DNA of 64,000 bases from Halorientalis regularis (GCF_023698535.1 NZ_JALJCL010000008.1:124001-188000), one strand, 5' to 3'. Positions 27,863 to 36,596 are shown, numbered from the stretch's first letter. Made by a program: numbers and translations. The notes: generated from the letters alone by a model not told the origin.

Positions 27863-28008
27863 TCGAACTTCGATACGTCCGCGGGCATCAACGGGTCGAT
27901 TCCGTGCGGAATCCGTCGTATCACATCGAGAAAACAGTGACGAACCTATCGCTGGTCAATCTTTCAGCCGATAGTCACGTTGCGGTCGCCTGCCCGCTGA
28001 CTGCCACG

Positions 28009-28014
28009 TTTATC
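28009..28014 (+). promoter_or_regulatory. TATA-like box for amphi-Trp gene
   Basis: TTTATC, 26-31 bases before the ATG at 28040. It supports MPEKVLF as the N-terminus. Confidence 0.55.
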
Positions 28015-28039
28015 TTCCGTGGCACCGTATCATAGACGC

Positions 28040-28318
28040 ATGCCGGAAAAAGTGCTGTTCGAGACCGAGCGCGTACAACGCCGCGAAGATGTCGCCACGT
28101 ACCTGCGGACGGTGGCCGACAAACTGGACGACGGGGGACCGATCACGCTCGAATCGGGCGATCAGTCCGTCACGATGGAACCGCCCGCGAATGTCGAATT
28201 CGAGGTCAAAGCCGAACGCGAGGGGCCGACCGACGCACCCGGCGAGCTGAGCATCGAGTTCGAACTGGAGTGGGACGAAGACACCAGCGGCTCCGACGGA
28301 TCGCTCAACATCAAATAG
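28040..28318 (+). CDS. Amphi-Trp domain protein
   Basis: 92 residues from MPEKVLFETERVQRREDVA. The haloarchaeal amphi-Trp family is recognisable by the helix RREDVATYLRTVADKLDDGG, the strand ITLESGDQSVTMEPPANVEF, and EFELEW near the C-terminus. The family, often found as one domain, has no established role. It is separate from neighbours on both sides. Confidence 0.85.
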   Translation: MPEKVLFETERVQRREDVATYLRTVADKLDDGGPITLESGDQSVTMEPPANVEFEVKAEREGPTDAPGELSIEFELEWDEDTSGSDGSLNIK

Positions 28319-28595
28319 CTACGGTCTATCGACTGTTCGGTTTCTGGTTCGCGTCGAATGGAAAGCAGACCACGCGGAGGTGAAAAGACCCCGCGTGGTC
28401 GCTTGCCGCCCTGAATTGGTCCCCGCTGACGCTTCGGCCCTCCAAGCGAAGCGTCACCTGAACGCAGTAGCCATAATCACTTAAATGTACCGGCCACGCC
28501 AATGCTATTCGCCGTCCGGGAGTTTGCTGTTACTTTTCAATTTCTGCGAGTGAGTCGTACGCAGCCGTCGATCCAGGGCCGAAAAGAGTGACCGA
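28319..28595. other. Intergenic region with two perfect hairpins
   Basis: No gene is seen in these 277 bases. Two perfect 10-bp stems stand out (28368-28400 and 28427-28456), listed separately. The 3' part from 28457 to 28595 is ordinary intergenic sequence with AT-rich words near 28480. Confidence 0.5.
28368..28456 (+). repeat. Paired-hairpin element, possibly IS200/IS605-derived MITE
   Basis: Hairpin 1 (28368-28400): GACCACGCGG pairs perfectly with CCGCGTGGTC, 13-base loop. Hairpin 2 (28427-28456): TGACGCTTCG pairs with CGAAGCGTCA, 10-base loop. Twenty-six bases separate them. Subterminal hairpins at both ends are typical of IS200/IS605 elements and of the palindrome-associated elements derived from them in haloarchaea, so a remnant is plausible. 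No transposase and no second copy in this window confirm it. Confidence 0.45.
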
Positions 28596-28748
28596 TCAGA
28601 TATACTCCTCTTCGAGCACCCATCCGAGGGCCCGCTTGTAGTACGTGAACATCTGTCTGACACCCTGATGGTTCATGTTCTCGTCGTCGAGTTGTTCCTT
28701 CAAGAACTCGTACTGCTCGCGGATTTCCTCTTCGTCGCGCATATACAT
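28596..28748 (-). CDS. 50-residue acidic microprotein
   Basis: An unlisted short frame from the ATG at 28748: MYMRDEEEIREQYEFLKEQL, then a segment through NHQGVRQMFTYYKRALGWVL, ending EEEYI. It is helical and strongly acidic, with low-frequency runs unlike random frames. An AAAATACTT box on the minus strand lies 20-28 bases upstream, giving a leaderless arrangement. It resembles small haloarchaeal conserved proteins, but I assign no function. Confidence 0.72.
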   Translation of the reverse strand: MYMRDEEEIREQYEFLKEQLDDENMNHQGVRQMFTYYKRALGWVLEEEYI

Positions 28749-28767
28749 CCGCAAGGACGGGAGCGTC

Positions 28768-28776
28768 AAGTATTTT
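28768..28776 (-). promoter_or_regulatory. TATA-like box for microprotein gene
   Basis: AAAATACTT on the minus strand, 20-28 bases before the ATG at 28748. Confidence 0.55.
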
Positions 28777-28843
28777 CACACTCGCGCGAGCCGAAACTGT
28801 GGAGAGCGCGCCAGTTTTGAAGCTGGCACCGATAGAGGGAATC

Positions 28844-29563
28844 ATGAAGATTCGCGGGGACCGGGAGTGCAAGTCCTGTGGCACGCGCTGGTCGTACTAC
28901 GACACCGGCAGTGTGGAGTGTCCCCAGTGTGGGAGCCTCCGGAGCGTCGGCGTCGACGACCGGAAAGAACACACGGCGAGCGGAGTGGCACTCGACCTGA
29001 CCGACGTGCGTGACCGCATCGACGACGACCCACTACCCGAACTGGCCACCGACGCCGGCGAACAGTGTCGGGCGTACGTGCGCAAGCAGGGTTTCATCGA
29101 CGCCGGCGACCTCCGCCCGCTGGGCGACACCTATCTCGCTGCACTCGAACTCGCCCACGCCGCGCTCGAGCTGGACCGGAGCATGCGCATCGAGGACGAC
29201 GAGGAGTACTACGTGCTGGAACTCCTGCGCGGTGCCGATCAGGGTGAACGCCCTGGCCCGTCGGCCGTCCCGGAGTCGATGCGCGCGGCGCGGGGCCTGG
29301 CCTACGCCAGCGCCGTCGCGGACTACCACGACGAGTTGCGCACCTACCTGAAGGACGACCCGGACGAACTGGCACGGGACCTCCTGAGCTCGTTGAGCGA
29401 ACACCGCAAGCGCGTCGATGCGCTCGACGGCGACGTGTCGCTGGCCGACAGCGAGGCCCTGATCGGAGCCGCACAGGCCGTCGGCCACTACCTCGCCGAG
29501 GATGACGACGGCGCGCTCGCGCAGGCGCGACACCACCTCGACAACCTCGACCCCGAACCCTGA
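28844..29563 (+). CDS. Zinc-ribbon plus helical-domain protein (DUF7117-like)
   Basis: 239 residues from MKIRGDRECKSCGTRWSYYD. An N-terminal zinc ribbon is made of CKSC (about residues 9-12) and CPQC (about residues 26-29). A largely helical domain follows with DVRDRIDDDPLPELATDAGE, ALELAHAALELDRSM and EYYVLELLRGADQGE. A haloarchaeal-only family; the name is from memory. The role is unknown. Confidence 0.8.
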   Translation: MKIRGDRECKSCGTRWSYYDTGSVECPQCGSLRSVGVDDRKEHTASGVALDLTDVRDRIDDDPLPELATDAGEQCRAYVRKQGFIDAGDLRPLGDTYLAALELAHAALELDRSMRIEDDEEYYVLELLRGADQGERPGPSAVPESMRAARGLAYASAVADYHDELRTYLKDDPDELARDLLSSLSEHRKRVDALDGDVSLADSEALIGAAQAVGHYLAEDDDGALAQARHHLDNLDPEP

Positions 29564-29632
29564 CCGGGAGTCTCATCGGCGCGGGCACGACGGAACACAA
29601 ACGGTAACCAGCCGGTTCTCCCAGGGCCACGT

Positions 29633-30853
29633 ATGAGCGATAGGGATACGACCGACGGACCGTCGGGCCCCCTCGACGGCCTGCGTGTCGTCGACTTCTC
29701 GGGAATGGTCAGCGGTGGCTACGCGACCATGCTGTTGGCCGATTTCGGTGCCGACGTGATCTGTGTCGAACACCCGGACAGTCCCGATCCGATACGGGAC
29801 TGGCCGCCCGAGCAAGACGGGACGAGCCTCTGGTGGAAGTCACTCGGCCGGAACAAACGCTGTGTCACGGCCGATCTCAGTACCGACGAAGGGCAGGCCC
29901 TGGCGCTGGAACTGGTCGCCGACGCCGACGCCGTCGTCGAGAACTTTCGCCCCGGAACGCTCGAAGGCTGGGACCTCGGCCCCGAACGCCTCCAGTCGGC
30001 CAACGAGGAACTGATCGTCGTCCGCATCTCCGGCTACGGCCAGACCGGACCGAAAGCCGAGGACCCTGGATTCGGCACCGCCGCCGAAGCCATGTCCGGG
30101 TTCGCCCACGTCAACGGCTACCCCGACCGAGAGCCGCTCCTCCCGCCGATCAGTCTCGCCGACATGGTCGCCGGCCAGACCGCAGTGCAGGGACTCCTGA
30201 TGGCACTGTTCGAGCGCGACGTGACCGGGAACGGCGAGGGGCAGGTAATCGACGTGAGCCTGCTGGAATCGCTGTTCCGGATGTTCCCCGGCGAGGTCGA
30301 GAAGTACGACAAGCAGGGAACGGTGTCCGAGCGGTTGGGCAACCACCACGCCAACGCCGCGCCGCGGAACGTCTACGAGACGACCGACGGCTACGTGGCC
30401 CTCTCGGCGTCGGCCCAATCGATCTTCGAGAACCTCGCCGAGATCGTCGGCCACCCCGAACTCGTCGACGATCCGCGGTTCGCGGACAACGCCGCCCGCG
30501 TCGACCACGCCGACGAACTCGACGAGTACATCGCCCCGTGGATCGCCGAACGCTCCACCGAAGAGGCTATCGAGGAGTTACGGGCCGGCGATGCCGTCGT
30601 CGCACCCATCTACGACGTGAGCGACATCGTCGCGGACGACCACTACCAGGCTCGCGACGCTATCGTCGAGGTCGACGACGGGGATATCGGGCCAACCCGG
30701 ACCGCGAACGTTCACCCGAAGTTTTCACGCACGCCGGGCTCCGTCGACCACCTCGGCCCGAGACACGGCGAACACAACGCCGAGATCTACGTCGGCGAGC
30801 TGGGGCTGGACGAGGCGACACTGGCGGACCTCCGGGACGACGGCGTGGTCTGA
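29633..30853 (+). CDS. Family III acyl-CoA transferase (CaiB/BaiF)
   Basis: 406 residues. LDGLRVVDFSGMVSGGYATM is the N-terminal CoA-binding strand, followed by ADFGADVICVEHPDSPDPIR. The line GYGQTGP leads to PPISLADMVAGQTAVQGLL, whose Asp is the family's acyl-anhydride nucleophile (near residue 178). The family moves CoA between carboxylic acids such as carnitine or mesaconate; the specific acids cannot be told. The gene stands alone. Confidence 0.9.
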   Translation: MSDRDTTDGPSGPLDGLRVVDFSGMVSGGYATMLLADFGADVICVEHPDSPDPIRDWPPEQDGTSLWWKSLGRNKRCVTADLSTDEGQALALELVADADAVVENFRPGTLEGWDLGPERLQSANEELIVVRISGYGQTGPKAEDPGFGTAAEAMSGFAHVNGYPDREPLLPPISLADMVAGQTAVQGLLMALFERDVTGNGEGQVIDVSLLESLFRMFPGEVEKYDKQGTVSERLGNHHANAAPRNVYETTDGYVALSASAQSIFENLAEIVGHPELVDDPRFADNAARVDHADELDEYIAPWIAERSTEEAIEELRAGDAVVAPIYDVSDIVADDHYQARDAIVEVDDGDIGPTRTANVHPKFSRTPGSVDHLGPRHGEHNAEIYVGELGLDEATLADLRDDGVV

Positions 30854-31043
30854 GCCGTCGCTCGCCGCTGGTGAGCAGGCGATCCTCGACGACCCCGACA
30901 CGGCGGATCGCGCTCCCGCCTCGACCGTGCCGGTCGACTCAGCGCACGGGACGGCTTGGCCGCGGTTCGCTACAAAAGCGTCCGCCCCGTGCTAAGTTTT
31001 AACACGGCAAGCGACGAACAACGTGGTCCGGGGAGCTATTACC

Positions 31044-31244
31044 ATGGTTTTCAAGAAAATCACGCTGATCGGTACGAGTCCGGAGAGTTTCGACAAGGCG
31101 GTCGACGACGCGGTCGACCGCGCGGAGAACACGCTCGACAACGTCTACTGGGTCGAAGTAGAGGAGATGGGCGTGGAGATCGCGGCGGCGGAGAACCGCG
31201 AGTACCAGGCCGAAGTGGAGGTGGCCTTCGAGCTGGCCGACTAG
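31044..31244 (+). CDS. Dodecin (flavin-binding)
   Basis: 66 residues from [20 protein letters not shown] (ATG at 31044). The flavin-stacking Trp is in [14 protein letters not shown] and the last strand is [14 protein letters not shown]. In haloarchaea dodecins form dodecamers that store riboflavin and lumichrome stacked between tryptophans. A GTTTTAAC box lies about 45 bases upstream. The stop overlaps the convergent iscA-type gene by four bases. Confidence 0.93.
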   Translation: MVFKKITLIGTSPESFDKAVDDAVDRAENTLDNVYWVEVEEMGVEIAAAENREYQAEVEVAFELAD

Positions 31245-31600
31245 GTCCGGAAGCTCTCGCCACAGCCACACTCGGAGACGACGTTGGGGTTCTCGACGTG
31301 GAACCCTTCGCCCTGCAGTCCGTCCTCGAAGTCCAGGACGCTACCTTCGATGTAGTTCATGCTGGCCTCGTCCACGAACACGCGTAGACCGTGGTGTTCG
31401 AAGATGGTATCCTCGGCTTCGGGTTCGTAGTCGAACCGCATCCCGTAGGAGAGGCCGGCACAGCCGCCCTGCTGGACGAACAGGCGCAATCCGGCTACGT
31501 CGGTGTCCATGTCTTCACTCTCCAGTAGTCGGACTGCTTCCTCGGCGGCGGTCTCGGTGACCTCGATCTCCGTCTCGGCAGCCACAGACGTTCCGCTCAT
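31241..31600 (-). CDS. HesB/IscA-family iron-sulfur assembly protein
   Basis: 119 residues from [20 protein letters not shown] (ATG at 31600). The three cluster-binding cysteines of A-type carriers are in [12 protein letters not shown] and [10 protein letters not shown]. It probably passes Fe-S clusters to target enzymes. The C-terminal stop overlaps dodecin convergently. Confidence 0.93.
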   Translation of the reverse strand: MSGTSVAAETEIEVTETAAEEAVRLLESEDMDTDVAGLRLFVQQGGCAGLSYGMRFDYEPEAEDTIFEHHGLRVFVDEASMNYIEGSVLDFEDGLQGEGFHVENPNVVSECGCGESFRT

Positions 31601-31690
31601 GGAGGGTGCTACTGGACGAAGCGTGTTAACTGTGTTGCCAGCCAGTGACCCGTTCCCCAGCGCAACCCGCTCAGCCCACCGCCGACCCGT

Positions 31691-32026
31691 GACCGCCTCG
31701 GCAGACTGCTGTTCGCCGACGGCGAGGGAGTCATGCTCGGCACCGTCGGCGAGGAAGGCAAGGAGCAGGCGCTCGAAGCGGGCCAAGACGACCTGCCCGT
31801 CATCTCGTTGTTCACGACCTCCTACGCCGTCGTCGGCGTCGACATCGCTAACAGCCAGGTCGCGGACCCGCTGGTCTACAGCCTCCAGTCGTTCACCAGT
31901 CTGGGACTGGACCCGCCGCAGGGAGCCAACACGGTCGTCGACACCCTCACCGCCTTCGAGGGGTTCGTGGGCGGGTTCTTCATCGCCCTGTTCGTGGTCT
32001 CGCTCACCCGGTCACTCCACCGGTGA
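31691..32026 (+). pseudogene. Truncated ion-channel-like remnant
   Basis: A frame continues upstream of any good start as RDRLGRLLFADGEGV, then MLGTVGEEGKEQ. It reaches a pore-like region, VYSLQSFTSLGLDPPQ, and a last helix FVGGFFIALFVVSLTRS. This matches the C-terminal pore-helix plus TM2 module of haloarchaeal channel proteins (some carry pentapeptide repeats). The N-terminal half is absent, so I call it a remnant. An internal ATG at 31733 could still give a 97-residue protein. Confidence 0.5.
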
Positions 32027-32032
32027 GTGCGG

Positions 32033-33304
32033 TCAGTCCTCGAAGCGCTTCCGGACGCTCTCGGCGTGTGCCTCCAGTCCCTCGGCCTCGGCCAGTGTCG
32101 TGATCGTCTCCGAGAGGTCGCCGAGTGTGTCGTCGTCCAGCCGCTGAACGGTCGTCGAGCGCAGGAACGTATCCACGGAGAGCCCGCCGTAGCGGCGTGC
32201 GCCGCCGCCGGTCGGGAGGACGTGGTTCGGGCCGCTGGCGTAGTCGCCCGCCGCGACCGGGGAGTAGGGACCCAGGAAGACGCTGCCGGCGTTGTCGATG
32301 CGGTCGAGCAGGGCCTCGTCCTCGTCGGCGACGATGGCCAGGTGTTCGGCCGCGTACTCCTCGACGAACAGGACGGCTTCGCTCATCGAGCGCGCGAGGA
32401 ACACGCCGCTCTCGTCGTTGTCGAGCGCCCCCCGGATCGTCTCCTCGCGCTCGCGACCCGGAGCCTGGTCCCCGACGGCCTCGGCGACCGCCTCGGCCAG
32501 GTCCGGATCGTCCGTGACCGCGACGACGGAGGCGTGGGTGTCGTGTTCGGCCTGTGCCACGAGGTCGGCGGCGACGAGCTCTGGGTCGGCCGTCTCGTCG
32601 GCCAGCACGGCGATTTCGCTGGGGCCGGCCAGGAAGTCGATTTCCACGTCGCCCCGCACTTCCGCTTTCGCGGCCGTCACCCACCGGTTACCCGGACCGA
32701 CGACGGTCTGGACCCGGTCGACGGTCTCTGTGCCGTAGGAAAGCGCCGCGATGCCCTGGGCGCCGCCGACCTGGTAGACCGCGTCGGCCCCGGCGATCTC
32801 TACGGCCGCGAGCGTGACGGGGTTGAGTTCTTCGGCGGGTGGCGTCGCGACCGCGACGTGGTCCACGCCCGCTACTTTGGCGGGGATGACGCACATCAGC
32901 GCGCTGGAGGGGTACGCAGCGGTGCCGCCGGGGACGTAGACGCCCGCACGGTCGACGGCGGTGAACCGGCGACCCAGCTCCCGGCCGTCGAAGTCCTCGC
33001 GCCAGTCGTCGGGGACCTGTCGCTCGTGGAACGCGCGAACGTTGTCGGCGGCGGTCTCGATGGCCTCGCGCACGCCGTCGTCGATCTCCTCGACGGCGCG
33101 CTCGGCGGCGTCGGTCACGTCGAGATTGCCCACCGACACGTCGTCGAACTCCTCGCTGTACTCGCGGATCGCCACGTCACCTTCCTCGTGGACGCGGTCG
33201 ACGATCTCGCGCACGTCGTCGCGAACCTCGTCGACGCCGGCGTCACGCTCGAAGATCGCGGCCCGCTCGTCGGGCCGCAACTCCGAAATCTCCCGGACGT
33301 TCAT
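32033..33304 (-). CDS. hisD: Histidinol dehydrogenase
   Basis: 423 residues. It oxidises L-histidinol to L-histidine in two NAD-dependent steps. The fold has YVPGGTAAYPSSALMCVIPA at about residues 120-139, TVVGPGNRWVTAAKAEVRG, and the Zn/substrate region DFLAGPSEIAVLADETADPE. The C-terminal conserved block is GPNHVLPTGGGARRYGGLSV. No other his genes are in the window, as is common in haloarchaea. Confidence 0.96.
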   Translation of the reverse strand: MNVREISELRPDERAAIFERDAGVDEVRDDVREIVDRVHEEGDVAIREYSEEFDDVSVGNLDVTDAAERAVEEIDDGVREAIETAADNVRAFHERQVPDDWREDFDGRELGRRFTAVDRAGVYVPGGTAAYPSSALMCVIPAKVAGVDHVAVATPPAEELNPVTLAAVEIAGADAVYQVGGAQGIAALSYGTETVDRVQTVVGPGNRWVTAAKAEVRGDVEIDFLAGPSEIAVLADETADPELVAADLVAQAEHDTHASVVAVTDDPDLAEAVAEAVGDQAPGREREETIRGALDNDESGVFLARSMSEAVLFVEEYAAEHLAIVADEDEALLDRIDNAGSVFLGPYSPVAAGDYASGPNHVLPTGGGARRYGGLSVDTFLRSTTVQRLDDDTLGDLSETITTLAEAEGLEAHAESVRKRFED

Positions 33305-33434
33305 ACCACTTCTCGTCGGGCCAGGGAAAAACGGTTGTCGAAATTACCACCACAAAGATCAAATAAAAATCACATCCAAGATTATTTATAGTTAAAAGAT
33401 AGACTTCAATTTACATTAATGAGGGTGAAAATGG
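33305..33434. promoter_or_regulatory. AT-rich divergent promoter region
   Basis: This 130-base interval is markedly richer in A and T than its surroundings from about 33340 (for example ATTATTTATAG near 33381). It likely holds promoters for hisD (minus) and for the 919-residue protein (plus). A GGGTGA sequence eight bases before the GTG at 33435 could act as a Shine-Dalgarno site. Confidence 0.5.
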
Positions 33435-36194
33435 GTGCCATTACCATTCGGATCGGACGGTGAAATCGTCCAGAACGCGGAAGAACAGCTACGCGAGCAG
33501 GGGTTCGAGACGGGTGAGTTCGACGGGCGGCTGGACGAAGAGACGCGGCAGGCGATCGCCGACTACCAGTTGGAAAACGAGCTAGAGGCCCACGGTGAAC
33601 TCGACAGGACGACGCTCGAACATCTCGGAGTCGATACGGCCGACCTCGGCGAAGAGGTCCCGGAACCGCCCGAAGAACGGACGCAATTCAAACAGCTCGT
33701 CAGCCAGAATCCGAACTACTTCGGGAATCTCCCGGACGCGGACCTGGAAGCGGTCGAACCACTGGAGAGCGATACGAGCTACGAGGAGCTAACCTGTGTC
33801 GGGTACCAGCCCGAGCTGGAGCGCATAGAGGGTGTCGTCCACGTCAAGCGGGACGTGGGCTACGGTGGCGGCATCTGTTCGTCGGGGACGCCGGAGTACG
33901 TCCGGTTCTATGTCGACTGGAACAACGACGGCTCCTGGCAGGACATCGGCGTGACCAGTTTCAGAGCGTACGATGTGCCGAGCGACGGGGCCCTCGAATA
34001 CGGCGTCTCGATGGAGGTCGACCCGGACGAACAGTTCTGCGCCGAGCCACACCTGCCACGCGTCAGGGCGATACTCTCGTGGAACCGGCGACCACCGGCA
34101 GGCACGCCGAATTTCACTCCGGTCTGGGGGAACGTCCTCGACTCGCGGATCCAGATCGAACCGCTGTCGACGTTCCCGGTCGAGGACCTCCCCGAGATGT
34201 TCGACGTACAGTTGCCCGAGCAACTGACCACGGGGCTGGACCTGTCCCAGACGCTCTCGCTGGACCCGCAGTCGACGGCGCTCCCCGACCTCGTCGACCA
34301 GTATCGGGAGACGAGTGTTCCGGCACATCGGTTCGTGTTCCCGCAACTCAGCGGACTGGCGACGGAGGGGACGGCGATCGACGAGGTCGACACCGACACC
34401 CTCGTAGAGCAGATCGAAGAACTGGACATCGACACCGAGGAAGCGATCCAGGGGTTGCTCGAAGAGCAGGGAGACACGTACTACGAGGAACTGAACTGCG
34501 TCGGGCTGTCGCGGGACGGTCTCAACGCGACGTTCACAGTGAAGCGGCCCACGGGCTATTTGGGCGGTCTCTGTTCGGACGGGAGCCACGAACACGTCGC
34601 CTTCTGGGAGTGGGACCCGGACACGAGTCAGTGGACTCACCTCGGCACCACGTCGGTCGGCGTCCACGACATCAGCAACCTCCCCGGCGACGGACTGGTG
34701 TACGGTGCGTTCCCCCCGGCGGACCTGCGTCACCGACAGCAGCCCTGTGAGGAGGGCGCGAGTCTGGTCCGGGTCCGGGCTACACTGTCCTGGGAGAAGA
34801 AACCGCCAGCGTCGGACCCGTACTGGACGCCCCGATGGGGCGAATCGATGGAGACGCTGGTCCACGTGCCACCGGGTCCGGAACTGGACGACGGCGTCCC
34901 ACAGTTCGGGACCATCGGGAGCATGACGCCGTGCCAGATCGAGCAACCCAGCGGAATGGCCACGGGACAGGCACAGGGATCGCCGGATTTCACTGCGAGG
35001 GAGAGCCCCTTCGGCCGGACGGTCACGATCCACGGGCGGATCGTGAGCCCCGCGTCGTTCCCGCAGACGAAGTATCGCGTGCTGGTCCGGCCCTACACCA
35101 GTTCGGGATCGAAACCGTGGCGACCGGTCCAGAATGCGTTCAGCCTGCGAGTGTACCAGGGACTCACCGAGATGGATGTCGAACAGACGACCGACCCCGA
35201 CGGCTTCTACACTTACCAGCAGGACCTTCCACAACGGTGGGTCCCAAACGGAAAGCTCGCGGAGTGGCCCACCCACGACAAGGAGGGCCGCTGGGAGATC
35301 AAACTGGAGGCCAAGGAGGCGGGCGGCCCGGTCGTCTCCACACCGACGGTCACCTGTCCCGACGGTACTACGCGGGACACGGTCATCGTGAACCTCGACA
35401 ACACCCAGCCGGAGGCCAACATCACGATCGACGAGATCGAACACCCGGACGGGACGAGAGAGCAGGCCGACGCCTGCGGGGACTTCACCGCCGGCGTGAC
35501 GATCCACGGGACGTACACGGGAACCGACGAGCACTTCCAGGACCTCAGCATCGGCGTCACGAACCCCGAAAACGTCAGCAACCCGCCGAGTCCGTCCCCC
35601 AGTTCCGAATCGTACCCGAGCGTACAGACCGGGACCCGGAACGGGAGCTGGAAGCTCGATACCACGGGCCTCCCGGCCTGTGGGTACACCGTCCACATCG
35701 ACGTCGACGACAGGACCATCGTGAACAGCGGCCACGTCGGGTTCGACACGCACGATTCGGTCTCGTTCTGCCTCTCCGAGCCACCCGAGGCCGACGGCGG
35801 GACCGCCGTCACGGCGTCCACCGGGACGGTGACGTCCGGCGAACTAACCGAGGTCGGAGGCGACTCCGGAATCGAGGTCACGGAGGCCCAGTTCGACGCG
35901 CCGGGCGACGACCACGAGAACCTGAACGAGGAGTACGTCACGTTCACCAACACCGGCGACGAGCCGGCGGACTTGACCGGCTGTCGGGTCGAAGACGACG
36001 CGGGCCACACCTACGAGTTCCCCGACGGATTCGCGCTGGATCCGGACGCCTCGGTGACCCTCTACACCGGGTCGGGCGACGACACCCAGACGGAACTGTA
36101 CTGGGGGTCCGAACGTGCGATCTGGGACAACACGGGTGACTCGGTGGTGGTGTACGACCCCGACGGGAACCTGTTGGCCCGGCGGTCCTACTAG
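33435..36194 (+). CDS. Large multidomain protein: PG-binding-like, duplicated domain, lamin-tail
   Basis: 919 residues, GTG start, no signal peptide seen. Residues 5-65 fit a peptidoglycan-binding-domain-1 helix bundle (FGSDGEIVQNAEEQLREQGF). A domain of about 130 residues occurs twice, at about 113-245 and 345-478; both begin YEEL.CVG and carry the GY.GG.CS..G line, paired cysteines and a WGN/WGE end. A beta-rich Ig-like middle (FGRTVTIHGRIVSPASFPQT; VNLDNTQPEANITIDEIEHP) precedes a lamin-tail domain at about 811-919 (EYVTFTNTGDEPADLTGCRV). Function unknown. Confidence 0.85.
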   Translation: MPLPFGSDGEIVQNAEEQLREQGFETGEFDGRLDEETRQAIADYQLENELEAHGELDRTTLEHLGVDTADLGEEVPEPPEERTQFKQLVSQNPNYFGNLPDADLEAVEPLESDTSYEELTCVGYQPELERIEGVVHVKRDVGYGGGICSSGTPEYVRFYVDWNNDGSWQDIGVTSFRAYDVPSDGALEYGVSMEVDPDEQFCAEPHLPRVRAILSWNRRPPAGTPNFTPVWGNVLDSRIQIEPLSTFPVEDLPEMFDVQLPEQLTTGLDLSQTLSLDPQSTALPDLVDQYRETSVPAHRFVFPQLSGLATEGTAIDEVDTDTLVEQIEELDIDTEEAIQGLLEEQGDTYYEELNCVGLSRDGLNATFTVKRPTGYLGGLCSDGSHEHVAFWEWDPDTSQWTHLGTTSVGVHDISNLPGDGLVYGAFPPADLRHRQQPCEEGASLVRVRATLSWEKKPPASDPYWTPRWGESMETLVHVPPGPELDDGVPQFGTIGSMTPCQIEQPSGMATGQAQGSPDFTARESPFGRTVTIHGRIVSPASFPQTKYRVLVRPYTSSGSKPWRPVQNAFSLRVYQGLTEMDVEQTTDPDGFYTYQQDLPQRWVPNGKLAEWPTHDKEGRWEIKLEAKEAGGPVVSTPTVTCPDGTTRDTVIVNLDNTQPEANITIDEIEHPDGTREQADACGDFTAGVTIHGTYTGTDEHFQDLSIGVTNPENVSNPPSPSPSSESYPSVQTGTRNGSWKLDTTGLPACGYTVHIDVDDRTIVNSGHVGFDTHDSVSFCLSEPPEADGGTAVTASTGTVTSGELTEVGGDSGIEVTEAQFDAPGDDHENLNEEYVTFTNTGDEPADLTGCRVEDDAGHTYEFPDGFALDPDASVTLYTGSGDDTQTELYWGSERAIWDNTGDSVVVYDPDGNLLARRSY

Positions 36195-36197
36195 GGA

Positions 36198-36539
36198 CTA
36201 CTCCGTCCCGGGGGTCGGGTTCTTCTCGTCGGGGCTGTACGTGTTCAGCCGGTAGATCAGTCGAGCCACGTCGAGGACGACGACGGCGGCGAAGACCGTC
36301 GACAGGGCGGCGGGCGGGTCCGCGACGGCGTAGGCACCGCCGACGACCAGCGCCGCGACCCCGATCCGGAGGACAGTGTTACCGGCGACGCTCGCGGCCA
36401 CGTCCGAGGGGACCGGCGACGTCTCGTCGTAGCCGGCGAGCAGGAAGGTCCACTCACGGAACCGGATGAGATATCCGAGGGCCAGCAACAGCGCACCTGC
36501 GCCGACAAACTCGACCGCGATGGAGGGCAGTCCGAGCAT
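36198..36539 (-). CDS. Membrane protein, three to four helices
   Basis: 113 residues from MLGLPSIAVEFVGAGALLLA (ATG at 36539). Hydrophobic segments near residues 5-25, 52-70 (TVLRIGVAALVVGGAYAVA) and 74-92 (AALSTVFAAVVVLDVARLI). It resembles short haloarchaeal DUF proteins without function. It is convergent with the large protein, three bases away. Confidence 0.7.
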   Translation of the reverse strand: MLGLPSIAVEFVGAGALLLALGYLIRFREWTFLLAGYDETSPVPSDVAASVAGNTVLRIGVAALVVGGAYAVADPPAALSTVFAAVVVLDVARLIYRLNTYSPDEKNPTPGTE

Positions 36540-36579
36540 ACTCGACGGTAGTCCGCGGCGGCGCAAAAACGTTTCTCGA

Positions 36580-36593
36580 ACCGAACGTTCGGT
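36580..36593. promoter_or_regulatory. 14-bp palindrome, possible operator
   Basis: ACCGAACGTTCGGT is a perfect 14-base palindrome, 41-54 bases upstream of the ATG at 36539 and just after the stop of the next gene at 36597. Its position beside the predicted promoter (GTTTTTGCG near 36563-36572) suits a dimeric regulator, but short palindromes are common in GC-rich DNA. Confidence 0.35.
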
Positions 36594-36596
36594 CGG

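Noticed and set aside
27823..28035. Small plus-strand frame before the amphi-Trp gene
   Set aside because: It lies in the intergenic promoter region of two leaderless genes and has no motif.
33431..33463. A ten-codon ATG frame overlapping the GTG start of the 919-residue gene
   Set aside because: Too short to judge; the protein frame from GTG fits a peptidoglycan-binding-like fold, so the ATG is more likely incidental.
33789..35753. A 654-residue open frame on the minus strand within the 919-residue gene
   Set aside because: It is antisense to a better-supported gene, its protein is Arg/Val-rich and lacks any motif, and the high GC content makes long antisense frames common.
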